From: Serripes groenlandicus | Lineage: Eukaryota > Mollusca > Bivalvia > Cardiida > Cardiidae | Direction of reading: 5' to 3' | Length of the DNA stretch: 64,000 bases | Assembly (NCBI GenBank): GCA_031761405.1 | Contig: JASEVX010000003.1 | Location: 16,347,139-16,411,138, forward strand | In this document: in pieces, positions 30,237 through 40,739 of the stretch | Layout: every line of letters starts with the position of its first letter | Numbering within the stretch: the first letter of the stretch is position 1 | Made by a program: the position numbers and the translations under genes | Notes under the pieces: generated by a model | Told to the model about the DNA's origin: nothing | Database searches by the model: none | Seen by the model: the letters and a program-made list of their open reading frames with translations, nothing else

Positions 30237-31688
30237 ATCATGGAAAGATAACGTCCCTTTCCTTGTTTATTTCGAAATAGCTTACGCCTTCACTTTAAAC
30301 GATGCAACTCACCGGCTCTGAAAATATTCAAAATATAAGAATTCATTATATGTAAGTCATAAAATAACATTATAAAATTATAATATGAGTTGCTAACCTG
30401 ATTTATTCATGCATTACACTATTCTGATTACACTATTTTGTTCATTAATATATAATAATGTTATATGAAATGTATATATGATTCACTAATTACCTGTTAA
30501 GGTCTTGGCGAACTGAACATCTAGTCTAACGTTGCCGTTCTTTAATAAGCTTATATATTCTCAATGATACGAGAAAGTCGGTTCAATTTGAAAATCAAAC
30601 AGTGTACTGCCACTGTTAAAATGTTCTCAGTCCAATGCATTGCCTTCATCAAACCGCCATTTATCGCTTGACATCAATACGTTGGTAAAATCACGCATGG
30701 TAGCAGTTCCGTCATCAGCATTAAAATCCAATTTCAACGTATTACCTCCAACAGCCAAACCGTCTAGATATAAAGCAATATGTCGAATGTTACAGTGTTC
30801 AAAGTTAAATGGGTGTGTTTACAAAGCCTATCATCACTTTATTAGGTCTCCTTCATTGAAACATGTTCTTCCAGTGAAAAGATGTACTGCCTAAAGCGAT
30901 ACTTTGAGACCGACATTCCACTTTCGTAAAACAATAAAGATCATTTTGCTTTTCTAAAATCTGTGAATGACCGTAAATTACGGCAGGATTTACTTTTATT
31001 TTCTTTACCAATATATAAATATTTTCAAATTAAATTTTAAAGTCAGTACTGTTATCCTTTGCTAACAGAGCGAAATTGGTGGAAATTATATACAGCTTCA
31101 CTTTAACATCCACTTGATTAATGAGATCCATAGAGAACAAATCGTGGAAAATAGGTCCCTGCAAATCCAGAGTTTGGGATTTGGCGATTAACGCCGCTCT
31201 TACATATAATCTATTTTCGAAGTCCTAGGATCTGTAACTCCTGGTGAATCCGCGTCATCCATCCGCCATACCTGCGTCTGCAGTTGACTTGACAACGCAT
31301 CCTGACCATTATTTAACAGAGTCTGTATGTACGCTCGATATGGGTTGTAGTTACAGGTTAAACTTGCTTTGTTTTGAAGCGTGACTTCGCTTGTATAAAA
31401 CAATGTTTGTAAAAATAAGTTGGCAGGTCCCACTGGTTCTGTCGTTGATGCAGTCCCGGCTGTCTTCTCAACTTTTAATTTGACATATAATTGAGAATTC
31501 TTTAGGTCACAATAATCACTGGAATTCTGTAAATGTATTATAAACTCGAAAGGGGCGTGGTCTGACACCTGAGATACTGTACGCACTTCTTCATAGTATA
31601 CGTCGTTTACGCTGGTTTGAGTTGGAGGCAAATCAAATAAAGCAAGTTCAGACACGAGTCCTTCTTTAAACCGTTCTTCGTTAAACAC
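30237..31688 (-). pseudogene. Polinton major capsid protein (PY/F54H12.2-like), broken, with an intron
   Basis: Frame 31688-31200 starts FNEERFKEGLVSELALFDLP followed by PTQTSV, the family N terminus. In other frames downstream come [43 protein letters not shown] and YFEINKERDVIF. A GT...AG intron (30318-30493) falls between LTG and PVSCIV. At least five stops or shifts are present. The protein is the double jelly-roll capsid subunit of Polinton-type virions. Plus-strand frame 30640-30894 is its shadow. Confidence 0.8.
30318..30493 (-). other. spliceosomal intron in Polinton capsid gene (176 bp)
   Basis: On the minus strand the donor is TTAACAG|GTAATTAG and the acceptor is AATATTTTCAG|AGCCGG. 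The interior is AT-rich. Removal connects KTLT to EPVSCIV in frame, as in the capsid family C terminus. The donor is close to the GTAAGT consensus. Confidence 0.75.
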
Positions 31689-31709
31689 CGACTATGTCTT
31701 TAATTAATT

Positions 31710-32080
31710 TGAAAAATATCACGTTATCGTTTAGAACTTTCTCCGTGTATACTTCTTTCCAACACGTTTTGTCGTTTTACCTGCACCACTTTGTCGATTT
31801 ACACGTTTCTTGAATTTCATTTAGAGTTTTGTTTCCTTTTGATCCCTCTTCGTCGACGATCTTTACTTGTCTTAAGCATATCCACAACTGTAGCAGTGGT
31901 TTGCTCTGCGGTTAAAACTGTTCTAACAGGATACTGCTTGTTATCACTACTTTTTGAATGATCGACATATATCACCTGTAACCGTCCATGACCACCTGAT
32001 TGGTTTAAAGATGCACTTCCGGAGCTAACGCAATCGAAGAAGTCGACCCATTTTTGCGGTTTAGGTATATATAATTTCAT
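31710..32080 (-). pseudogene. small basic Polinton protein (virion core-like)
   Basis: ATG at 32080; YIPKPQKWVDFFDCVSSGS near the start, an acidic/polar middle, and a basic tail (RRRRGIKRKQ). A stop follows, after which the same basic character continues (NRQSGAGKTTKRVGKK) down to about 31740. It lies between the minor and major capsid genes. I recall proteins of this pattern from Polintons, with an unproven role resembling DNA-condensing core proteins. Confidence 0.55.
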
Positions 32081-32089
32081 GTTTTTACA

Positions 32090-32506
32090 AAGACAGGCTT
32101 TACATGCAGTGTTAAGTATGCTGGTCCACTCAATTCTGACGCTTATATATCGTTCTCGTCTTTTATATAGATTTCGAATTCCCTCACTTCACCCCTTTTC
32201 ACCGTAACGTAAAATGGATTATCAAAAATATAATTCCTCTCAGCTTTTTTTATTCTTTCGAAGTCGCCTTAGTATAGGCCGTTCTTCACCATATACACTA
32301 CTTTCCTTTAAAAGATCTGAATATATGTAAATAGCATCCGTCGCTTTCGATTTCACCTTCTCTTTAACAAGAAATTGAACTAACGCCACCTTCCAAACTC
32401 CGGTTAAATATAAAAGTAGTTTTAAATGTATCTTAAACCTGTAAGTCTGAATATTCATGAAATAAGAGTTACTTTCATCACTTTTTATATAAATATAACG
32501 ATCCAT
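32090..32506 (-). pseudogene. Polinton minor capsid (penton-like) protein
   Basis: ATG at 32506. The frame reads MDRYIYIKSDES..., LTGVWKVALVQF, IYIYSDLLKES and PILRRLRKNKKS, then a stop. The remaining part continues in another frame with YIFDNPFYVTVKRGEVREFE. The GVWKVAL - Y(V/I)YSD - P(I/L)LRR pattern is that of the single jelly-roll vertex protein of Polintons as I remember it. Its place between integrase and the major capsid gene supports this. Confidence 0.65.
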
Positions 32507-32689
32507 AATTATTTACGATGCGTTCTCACGTCGTCCGCGCCTATCCAGCTATTAAATGTCTTGATAAGTGCCTGCCAATCGACAAAGTATTGTAGCTGTT
32601 TGTTTCGTCGTCTCTTTCGTATGATTCACTGAATAAACCACAAAATGTTTTAGTCTTTATCAACCTTTTGTTAATCTTTCTTATAAAAC

Positions 32690-33580
32690 AATCCTTTAAT
32701 CCTTTCACATAGGTATACTTTGTTTCAACAATCTAGCAGACACTTTAAATACTTCCGTAGTAAACTGTTCTTCATAAGCCCTACGAAACGGTTGTTTCGT
32801 AAAACTAATGCAAACTAAATCACCCATTATATATCTAAAGACGGGTTTTGTTTTCACTACTGGTTTCTTTTTTAAATACATACAAGCCCATACATCTGCT
32901 TCGGTTTTCTTATCAACCTAGTTAGGTGTTAAATCCATTCAAACTTCTATCCGATGTATTGTTGTAGTTACTGGCAATGGCCTCTAGGGAATCGATGTAA
33001 CGATATGAACGTTTCTGTCTCATCATCCTGTAAAGCGAAGTTTTAATTGTGCGTTGTACACGTTCAACGAAGTTTGCTTTGGTGGGATTTTGCGTTGTAA
33101 AAAAGTAAATTCTTTCTTCTTTCATGAGCTTTTTGAACCAACATATAACAAATTCTGATCCACATTCAGCTCGTATTTTTTTTTGTTTTTGCTCACGTAA
33201 TATACTTGTCATCGCTTCCAAAACAACCTTGGTCATTTTGTTTTTAAGCGGTTGTATCAATATTCTTCTCGACAAGATGTCGATTGCAAATGAACGAAAA
33301 TGTATGCCATCATTTTCATCCGCCAAATTGGCCATTGAAAGCAAATCTATGTCCCATTGTTCATTAATAGAAGTTACACGAACATTCGCCGTCTGAAACC
33401 GGTTTCTGTAAAGCATTTGAATCTTGATTGCCCAACCATTGTCGCACATACTTAATAGTAAACACGTCTGGATACTTCCAATTTAACGCATTTAGTAATT
33501 TGTGGTCCAGCATAGGCTGCTGGATTGTTTTCTTTAAAGTAATACTTGTTTAATATGTTTCGTTTCTTATCACCATTCAT
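32690..33580 (-). pseudogene. Polinton integrase (retroviral-type DDE), broken
   Basis: ATG at 33580 with NILNKYYFKENNPAAYAGPQ (N-terminal region). After a frameshift near 33450, the main frame 33449-32922 has QWDIDLLSM (first catalytic Asp), FAIDILSRRI, IRAECGSEF where the second Asp of the usual TDxGSEF is replaced by Glu, and NFVERVQRTIK (catalytic Glu). A one-base shift and a TAG near 32930 separate the C-terminal domain (VVKTKPVFRYIMGDLVCISF), which runs to about 32700. The enzyme inserts element DNA; this copy is inactive. Confidence 0.85.
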
Positions 33581-33629
33581 TTTTCTTCATACTCCACGAA
33601 CACTGAAATGAATACTAGAAGCGTTAAAG

Positions 33630-33780
33630 GTCTCTGAATTAGTAATATATCATTATTAGTGCTTAAAGGGCCGTAATAAACGCATTACATTTAACTGTTT
33701 ACTCGCATCAGTCTTCTCCCTTGTTTCATTGGAAACCGCGCCTGTCGAATGTGCTCTCTTTAACAATCCCGCTCGTTTAA
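33630..33780 (-). repeat. Polinton inverted-repeat segment (right copy, probable terminal repeat)
   Basis: Reverse complement of 20641-20790, starting about 50 bp upstream of the integrase ATG. Both copies keep an open frame (AHSTG-VSN-TREKTD-SKQLNV) over part of their length, so part of the repeat may once have been coding. Confidence 0.7.
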
Positions 33781-33860
33781 AATCAATCACCATCCGTCTC
33801 GGATTGCACGGTTTAACGATATGAAATCGAGGAAAAGATACGTCACCGTGGATTGTGCTC

Positions 33861-34000
33861 CCGAGTTTTTACTCAAACCGACTAAATGCTTTATACCGAG
33901 TTTTTGCTCATACCGACAATTACTCTCTGTACCGAGTTTTTATTAAAACCGACAATTACTCCCTTTATCGACTAATTTGCTCCTAAATGCCGACCAATAC
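33861..34000. repeat. four ~36-bp tandem units outside the Polinton terminus
   Basis: CCGAGTTTTTACTCAAACCG-type units begin near 33861, 33896, 33932 and 33968 (period 35-36 bp) and decay rightward. They lie immediately outside the inverted-repeat segment and could be terminal repeats of the Polinton or unrelated host sequence. Confidence 0.7.
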
Positions 34001-34830
34001 TTCCTTTAGTTTAACACTACTCCTAACTAACGTACTCGTATGATATACATAATATAATATTATTATACCGCACATCACGTTGTCGTGTTCAGTTCTCAAA
34101 TATACACTGTGTGGGCAATAACCTACTGTATCATCTTTACAGTACGTTTTCGACTTGTTGACATGATACTGTCACATAGCGTGTTTCTAAAAATAGACAA
34201 GTTTGGTTCTCAAAGTCTGAGGTGGAAAGCGTTTATAAAAATGTGTTGTAAATCTGTATCTTCCATTGTTTGCAACTTTTCCAAACGACATTTGCAAACG
34301 ACAAAATGCCGACAGGCAACATGTCGAGCCCGCTCCAAAAGATTTTTCACAGACATGGTGCTCTTCCAATGCAAATGCAACATTTTTGAGAAACTATATT
34401 ATTCTGAAGTTAAACATGTGTATGAAAGGTGCATGCATATCTAACATAATGATTATTTAACACAATGACACATGTATTGAAAGACGTATGTCATTCTCAT
34501 AAAATAATAAATCCTTAAAGTGATTTTTTTTTGAATAATGGAGTATTCTGCGCATTGGTAATTCAAACCCAGATTTGGAATGTGGACATTAATTATGGAG
34601 GAATGTGATGTCAGTAGTGAACACAAAACAAAGGAAACCATAAGAATGTTAGTTTGTGTTTAAAAACTTCTGAGAAGTTTACCAAAATATTAAGTGTAGC
34701 TGACACAGCGTCCAAATTACGAACATAAATGAAACGAAATATCTGCTGTATATGCGTCAAAACGCGTATACAAATGGAAAAGGGTTAGAACAGAACACTC
34801 TCCTTGTTTGTATTTTTTGTTTTAACTTCT
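34001..34830. other. no gene recognised
   Basis: A 119-codon plus frame at 34085-34444 is Cys-rich but has no recognisable spacing. A 60-codon minus frame overlaps it. Neither has support. Confidence 0.4.
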
Positions 34831-34839
34831 CCCACCATC

Positions 34840-35290
34840 ACCTAATCATTGTGAACATGTGTGCCCAGTAACTAGGGAAACCTATGAAGAATGGATTCTT
34901 ATTTTGATCTTTGACCTCTAGGTATGACCCTGGCCTTTAAGGTACAAGCCTTGGTCTTGCGACACTTCACCTCATCATTGTGAACATGATTGTGTGCCAA
35001 GTAACTTTAGAATCATGTGATGCATGGTTAAGTGGTGGGCCGGACAAGGTACAGTCCTATGAAACAGTCCTTATTTTTATCTTTGACTACTAAGTGTGTC
35101 CTTGATATTTGAGGTACATGCATGGGTCTTGCGTGAACCAACTTGCCTCATCCTGATGCACCTGTATGCCAAGTTTCTTGGAAATCGGGCCGGATAAGGT
35201 TCGGACAGACGGCCTCGTGGACGCACTGACGCACACACGAACGTACATACACCAAACCGCCATTGCGACAGCTGTGTCGAACTAACCGCA
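34840..35290. repeat. dispersed repeat with three degenerate tandem units
   Basis: Units of about 125-170 bp carry CTCATCATTGTGAACATG, GTGCCAAGTAACT, TTTGACCTCTAGGTATGACC and GGTACAAGCCTTGGTCTTGCG. They are followed by CGGACAGACGGCCTCGTGGA and ACGCACTGACGCAC. The pattern resembles a repeat common in bivalve genomes (from memory). Confidence 0.65.
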
Positions 35291-35394
35291 ATCGGGCTTG
35301 TTAAACATAACTTCAGATGTAAACAAACTTTATAGTTGTGTTATGTTGAAATGTCTAAATGTTATAGTGTTCGGTATAATAAATTAAATATGGC

Positions 35395-35528
35395 GTGGCT
35401 TCCAATGTGACAGTTTATTTTGTCAAAACTCTGGTAAATACTATTAACTTCGGCTTCGTCTCCGGTAACAGTATTACGCTGATGTTGACAATATACACTG
35501 TCACATTGGAAGCCATGTCATATTTATA
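35395..35528. repeat. foldback (MITE-like) element, about 134 bp
   Basis: TGGCTTCCAATGTGACAGT near 35405 is inverted as ACTGTCACATTGGAAGCCA near 35497. The arms extend to about 30 bp through AAATATGGCG/TGTCATATTT. The loop holds CTTCGGCTTCGTCTCCGG. It is flanked by AT-rich DNA and has no coding capacity. Confidence 0.85.
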
Positions 35529-35639
35529 TAATATTATAAATATACTTTATTATGTATATATTGGGACTTAAAAGAACAATAAAGCGAAAACAATTAAGGC
35601 GAACATAATTTGCAAAGGGGGTAATGTGCGACTTTAAAA

Positions 35640-36050
35640 CAACATTTACTTCCTCCGTAGTGCTCTACTTATAACACAATGCAAATGTACGACGTAATAA
35701 ACTGCTTAAACAAAAATGCACACGGCGTAATACACGACATTAAACAAAATCTCTGTACGGTTGATGCACGATTTTAAACAACATTTTTGTACAATGTAAT
35801 GCAATATATCTAACAACATTTCAGTACGGTGTACTGTATTATTCTAAACAATGTAGGCCTACTGTGGGATGCAATACAACACGTATGTACGGCGTAATAC
35901 ATGCATTGGCACTACATTTGCGCATGGTGTAAAGCACGGTTATACAGTGCCTTTAAAAACAGAGTAATGCACAACCTTAAACAACGTTAATGTTCGGTGT
36001 ATAGTACGTTTTAGAAAAAACATTGGCTTACGTTGTGATATACTTATTTA
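35640..36050. repeat. degenerate ~36-bp minisatellite, left part
   Basis: Words of the type GTACGGCGTAATGCACGATTTTAAACAACATT recur with irregular 28-40 bp steps (for example near 35693, 35725, 35761, 35802, 35837, 35876, 35903 and 35940). The same words reappear at 44648-44770, beyond the Ngaro element. The array therefore predates the Ngaro insertion. Confidence 0.7.
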
Positions 36051-36312
36051 ATACAGAGTATACGAATTTTATATTCTATAATCCAATTTAAAATAATTTG
36101 TAACAAAGTGTCAGGTGTTTCAAAAAAAATAAGGGTTTATAGCAGGCGAGATAAATGCTTCTGAATTTCTGAAGTTTCGTTTCAGAATTATGTCCCTTGA
36201 TAGGGGTACCCAGAATGCCATTCCAAGTCAGCTTCCTTTTTCCTGCAACTCTTGAATGGCATAGCTGTGTACAATTTATTAAAATCTAAAATCTAAACAA
36301 TCTGCGAAAAGA

Positions 36313-39192
36313 ATGGCACCTAAGAGGAGAGTAGCTATAAAATATGCTTCAACAAAAAATAAAATTCAAAACAAAAAAGAAAAACAATTGACAACTGAAA
36401 TAAGTAATTTAGAAAAAGATATTGAAACATCATTAGAAGCAACCACCTTAGAAGAAATAACAAACAAATTAAAACAAAAGAAACAAGAACTAAATGAGAT
36501 TATTGAAACAAAAATTAATGGAATAATATTACGATCTAAATGTCAACACATTGAAAATAACGAAAAAAATACAAAATACTTTTCTAGTTTGGAAAAAAAG
36601 CAGGCAGAGAAAAAAGTAATTTCAAAACTAAATATTAATAACCGCATTATTACCGATATAAATGAGATTTTAAATGCTCAATCAACTTTTTACAGTAAAT
36701 TATACAAAAAACGTGAAACACAAGAGTCGGAACACTTTTTTTTTAATAATACAACTAAAAAAATAAATGAAATAGACAAAACAAAATGTGAAGGTATTTT
36801 AAATGAATATGAATGTTATATTAGTTTAAAAAATATGCAAAACAATAAAAGTCCTGGTTCGGATGGTTTAACAGAATTTTATAAAATCTTTTGGAATGAT
36901 ATTAAAATGTACTTAATTAAATCTCTAAATCATTCATTACAAATAGGAGAAATGACAGAATTACAAAAACAAGGTATTATCACTCTTCTTCCCAAACCTG
37001 GAAAAGATATAAAGGACCTAAATAATTGGAGACCAATAAGTTTTTTGAATGTAGACTACAAGATCACTACTAAAGCTATTGCTAATAGGCTAAAACCCAC
37101 CTTAAACTCTATTATTAGTCCAGCACAAACCGGATTTATAAAAGGCCGTTATATAGGTGAGAACATCCGATTATTGTATGAAATTTTAGATTTTATAGAT
37201 GAAAATGACTTACCTTCTCTTCTATTTTTTTCTGATTTCGAGAAAGCTTTCGATAGCTTAGATCATGAATTTATGTTTCGATGTTTAAAACACTTTAATT
37301 TTGGAGATTCAATTATCAGTTGGATTAAACTTTTTTACTCAGACTCGAAAAGTTGTACAATAAATAATGGACATATTTCCGACTTCTTTCCCATTAAGAG
37401 GGGCGTACGTCAAGGCTGTCCGTTGTCACCTTATCTATTTATTATATGTATTGAGCTTTTATCAAACGAAATAAAACAAAATGAAAATATCAAAGGTATA
37501 AATTATAAAAATAATGAGATTAAGAATACTCTTTTTGCAGATGATGCAACTTTTATTACGGATGGTTCAGAAAAATCGTTCAAAACACTCATATCAGTTT
37601 TAGAAAATTTTAGTTTTATCTCAGGTTTGAAATTGAACACAGCAAAATGTACCGTATTAAGAGCGGGTCTACTGAAACTGTCAAATATAACTTTTTGTCA
37701 AAAAAATAAATTTGTTTGGAGTTCCGATCAAGCAAAAACACTTGGAATCATTTTTCGCAATAATAATAAAAACAATTTAAATATTTTTAAATCTAATTTA
37801 ACGCCCAAAATAGACGCATTTTGTAACTGCTTAAAACAATGGCAACATAGAAAGTTATCTCTAATTGGTAAAATTACTGTTATTAAAAGTTATGCTTTAA
37901 CTAAGCTTATTTATCCACTAACTGTTTTACCAAGTCCACCAGAAGAACAAATAAAACTAATAAATGACAGCATGTATGCATTTTTATGGGATAAAAAACC
38001 AGACAAGATAAAACGTAAATCAATTATTCAAAATATTGAAAATGGAGGCCTGAAAATGATTGATATCTATAAATTTCTCAAATCACTAAAAGCAAATTGG
38101 ATTAGAAGACTTTTAGACACTACAAATAATGGACTTTGGAAACTTTTTTACTTAAATAAACTTGACAAATTTGGGGGGAAAATATTTTTTGAATGTAATC
38201 TTAAAATAAAAGACATAACACAATTATTTCCCAAAAAAAGTTTTTTTCAAGACATTTTGTTATCATGGTTTGAAATAAATAATTCTGTTGTAGACAACAT
38301 TGGTAAACAACTCATATGGAATAACTCAAAAATAAAAGTAGGAAATAAAACTCTTTTTAATAAAATCTGGCACGATAGGGGAATTCAATTTGTTGAACAA
38401 CTATACGACTACCGGACACGCGAATTTTATAAATTTTCAGACTTTATTAACTTATATGAACTTCCAAATAATACTTTTCTATTTTTTATGTCTTTAATAT
38501 CAAGTATTCCCAAAGAATGGAAAATACAACTTAAATCAGAACAAATTAATAATAATAGAAAAGAAACATTACCAAGTAAGCTACTCAAGTCAAAACAAGC
38601 AAACAAATTTTTATACGAGTACCAACTAGCAAAAGCCGAAAAATTACTAGTCAAACCAGAAAAAAAATGGGAAACAATATTTGATACATGCCAGTTTAAT
38701 TGGAAATCCATTTATACACTACCCTTTAAATCAACTAATGATTCAAAATTGAGAGAATTTCAATACAAATATATCATGCGAATTATACCTACAAATAAAT
38801 ATCTTTTTAAATGTAGTCTAACACAATCAAATTTATGTGATTTCTGCAATAGCAATATTGAAACAGTAAACCATCTTTTTTGGGAATGTCATTATGCCCA
38901 ACATTTTTGGTCGGAACTCAAAACATTTTTGTCTAATATAAATATAACTATCACATTTGATTTGTTTACAGTCACATTTGGTTTGATAGATAAAGGTTCA
39001 CAAAATACACTTAAAAACTATATAATACTATGTAGCAAATATTTTATCTTCAGGAGCAAATGTGTGAAAACAATGCCATGTATAAATGCGTTCAAAAATT
39101 ATTTGAATAAAAGAAAAGAAATGGAAAAACACATTGCTTTAAATGCTGACAATTTAGAATTTCATAACCGGAAATGGGCAAATTTTTATTAA
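36313..39192 (+). CDS. chimeric open frame: gag start fused to L1/Tx1-like RT
   Basis: 959 codons. The first eight (MAPKRRVA) belong to the interrupted Ngaro gag. From codon 9 the sequence is L1/Tx1-type ORF2 truncated after its endonuclease. RT motif A is FSDFEKAFDSLDHEF (about residue 306), then GVRQGCPLSPYLF (about 364) and FADDATFI (about 408). A C-terminal CDFC-x7-H-x4-C knuckle lies near residue 845. No stop interrupts it. There is no endonuclease, so it cannot nick target sites itself. The frame is an accident of insertion, although its RT could in principle still be read. Confidence 0.85.
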   Translation: MAPKRRVAIKYASTKNKIQNKKEKQLTTEISNLEKDIETSLEATTLEEITNKLKQKKQELNEIIETKINGIILRSKCQHIENNEKNTKYFSSLEKKQAEKKVISKLNINNRIITDINEILNAQSTFYSKLYKKRETQESEHFFFNNTTKKINEIDKTKCEGILNEYECYISLKNMQNNKSPGSDGLTEFYKIFWNDIKMYLIKSLNHSLQIGEMTELQKQGIITLLPKPGKDIKDLNNWRPISFLNVDYKITTKAIANRLKPTLNSIISPAQTGFIKGRYIGENIRLLYEILDFIDENDLPSLLFFSDFEKAFDSLDHEFMFRCLKHFNFGDSIISWIKLFYSDSKSCTINNGHISDFFPIKRGVRQGCPLSPYLFIICIELLSNEIKQNENIKGINYKNNEIKNTLFADDATFITDGSEKSFKTLISVLENFSFISGLKLNTAKCTVLRAGLLKLSNITFCQKNKFVWSSDQAKTLGIIFRNNNKNNLNIFKSNLTPKIDAFCNCLKQWQHRKLSLIGKITVIKSYALTKLIYPLTVLPSPPEEQIKLINDSMYAFLWDKKPDKIKRKSIIQNIENGGLKMIDIYKFLKSLKANWIRRLLDTTNNGLWKLFYLNKLDKFGGKIFFECNLKIKDITQLFPKKSFFQDILLSWFEINNSVVDNIGKQLIWNNSKIKVGNKTLFNKIWHDRGIQFVEQLYDYRTREFYKFSDFINLYELPNNTFLFFMSLISSIPKEWKIQLKSEQINNNRKETLPSKLLKSKQANKFLYEYQLAKAEKLLVKPEKKWETIFDTCQFNWKSIYTLPFKSTNDSKLREFQYKYIMRIIPTNKYLFKCSLTQSNLCDFCNSNIETVNHLFWECHYAQHFWSELKTFLSNINITITFDLFTVTFGLIDKGSQNTLKNYIILCSKYFIFRSKCVKTMPCINAFKNYLNKRKEMEKHIALNADNLEFHNRKWANFY

Positions 39193-39733
39193 CTAAATGT
39201 ATTTGAACTGCTATTTATTTTTTTAAATCCTTAAAATATCCAACCGAGAAAACATTTTTTCCATCTTCTACTCGAGCTTTTACTTTTTATCTATCGATCT
39301 TCTTTATTTTTTATCTTTTTTTCTACTTCTCAAAAACTGTCAGCCTTTTATTCCTTAAAAAAATGTTTGCGGCAAAAAATTATGTTAGTTTTTTTTGATG
39401 TTTTGTTTCCTGTGCTTTATCTTGTTTTTCTCTATTTTTTTCTTCTTGTTTATTTTTTTTTAAAGAATCGTATTTAAAAAGGAAATGCACAAATAACAAA
39501 TTATTGAGTGTTTGTAAAACACAAACACAAATAATTTAAAATGATTTGTTTTTTTGAAGAAAATTAAAAAAAAAAAATCGTAAAAATCGTAACAAACGAA
39601 AATAATGCATTTACTGTATAATATGTACCTGTTTGTAAATCATACATGAAATAGCTATGTAAATATTTGGTGCGAATAAAATATATTATTGAAAAAAGAA
39701 TAAAATATATTATTGAAAAAAAAAAAAAAAAAA
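36337..39733 (+). mobile_element. 5'-truncated L1/Tx1-like LINE in the Ngaro gag
   Basis: Bounded by a 15-bp target duplication: AAGAGGAGAGTAGCT at 36322-36336 and AAGAGGAGAATAGCT at 39734-39748 (one mismatch). The 3' end is an AT-rich UTR, a tandem GAATAAAATATATTATTG pair and a poly(A) of about 20. The 5' end begins inside ORF2 after the endonuclease. Truncation, duplication and poly(A) are the standard marks of target-primed insertion. Confidence 0.9.
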
Positions 39734-39735
39734 AA
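39193..39735 (+). other. L1 3' UTR and poly(A)
   Basis: AT- and T-rich, low complexity, with AATAAA-type signals in the tandem words near 39676 and 39700 and a terminal A-run. Confidence 0.75.
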
Positions 39736-40739
39736 GAGGAGAATAGCTTCAAAGAAGGTTGGAAAGGAGCCTTAGAGGTCCAGGCAGGCGGAGAAGGATA
39801 AGTTACCCGTTGGAAACCAGGAGGATTCAGGTGAAGTGTCGAATTTTTCAAAAAGAAGTACTGGCGCCAGTAATGGAGTTCGCCGATGTATGGCAGCCGG
39901 TTCAGGAACCTAGTGTTTTTAATAATGTAGGTAGTAGCATACCTTTAAAAGTTAAAGAGAGAGTTTGGGAAGGGCAATATATTGATATTGCATCATTGTT
40001 AAAGTCCACAAGAGAGCTGCAAGTCATAGCAGACAATGGTCAGGCTGGGGAGATCACAATACAAAATGGAAGATTATGTATTAACCAGGCAAAAATTGAA
40101 CCATGCAAGATATCAATTGACCAGTGGACAACCGGTTTTCTTGTTTATGGCAGCATAACACTGGACAAATTTTCAGCTCGGGCCCAATAATTGATTAAAT
40201 ATATGAGGAATATTAGAATGGCTGCCAGTAGGTCTCCTGGCTGGTGGAAATACGATGAGCAATTCCGTTTGCAAATTGCTAGTAATCCATCCGCATCCTG
40301 GGGGGCAATTTATTCAGAGGTTTGGTTGTTGTATGTGAATGCTGGCAGTATTTACACGGAACAGTCAAACCATACTAGGCATAGTAGCAAGCCTCTATCG
40401 TTTAGGAGACCTACATTAGCCCATTCCGCATCATGTAATTATTTCAACACAGGTGGTAAATGTCCATTTTTGCCTAATTGCAGGTTTAGTCATGCCTGTC
40501 AGTCATGTGGCGGAAACTATCCAAAGTCAAGTCGCAGGCAAAGCAAATAATGTGATAGGTTTATATGAATAAGGAAAAACACCGCTAAAAATATATCATT
40601 TACTTTAATCGTTAAAAAACTACAAGCATAAGGATGCCATATTCTTAACGGAAGGTCTACGAAATGGATTTCCATTAAACTACACAGGATCACGATGTGC
40701 ACGTGAGTCACCTAACTTGTCTAGTGCAAAGCAGCACCC

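Larger units (their letters stand above)
13919..33780. mobile_element. decayed Polinton/Maverick (adintovirus-like) element
   Basis: Plus-strand genes run from about 13.9 to 21.8 kb: packaging ATPase, a small basic protein and DNA polymerase B. Minus-strand genes run from 33.58 down to 23.43 kb: integrase, minor capsid protein, basic protein, major capsid protein and protease. Each core gene occurs once, and all carry stops or frameshifts. Integrase plus protein-primed polymerase B, capsid proteins, protease and packaging ATPase are diagnostic of Polintons. Later insertions: a tandem-repeat element at 15.6-16.3 kb, a TIR transposon at 21.9-23.0, a SINE at 23.06-23.37 and a LINE at 23.64-29.97. 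The right terminus is near 33.78 kb; the left terminus is unresolved. Confidence 0.85.
36313..40550 (+). pseudogene. Ngaro gag, interrupted by an L1 insertion
   Basis: The ATG at 36313 (MAPKRRVA) continues after the L1 at 39734 with the same bases (AAGAGGAGAATAGCT). Further on, the frame 39759-40190 has VMEFADVWQPV and VWEGQYIDIASLLKS. An in-frame TAA at 40188-40190 separates this from SPGWWKYDEQFRLQIA and the C-terminal CCCH finger CNYFNTGGKCPFLPNCRFSH. One frameshift lies between the start and the main frame. The protein would package the element RNA. Confidence 0.7.

Noticed and set aside
30640..30894. 84-codon plus-strand frame
   Set aside because: Lies entirely antisense to the Polinton major capsid relic, which explains its openness.
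33124..33396. 90-codon plus-strand frame
   Set aside because: Antisense shadow of the integrase.
13919..33780. Exogenous or endogenised live virus genome
   Set aside because: Capsid and polymerase genes are all broken, and the integrase and inverted-repeat structure fit a Polinton fossil rather than a current virus.
34085..34444. 119-codon Cys-containing frame
   Set aside because: No known cysteine spacing, no signal peptide; the overlapping opposite frame is equally open.
36313..39192. A novel host protein starting MAPKRR
   Set aside because: The start belongs to the interrupted gag and the rest is L1 RT, as shown by the target-site duplication.
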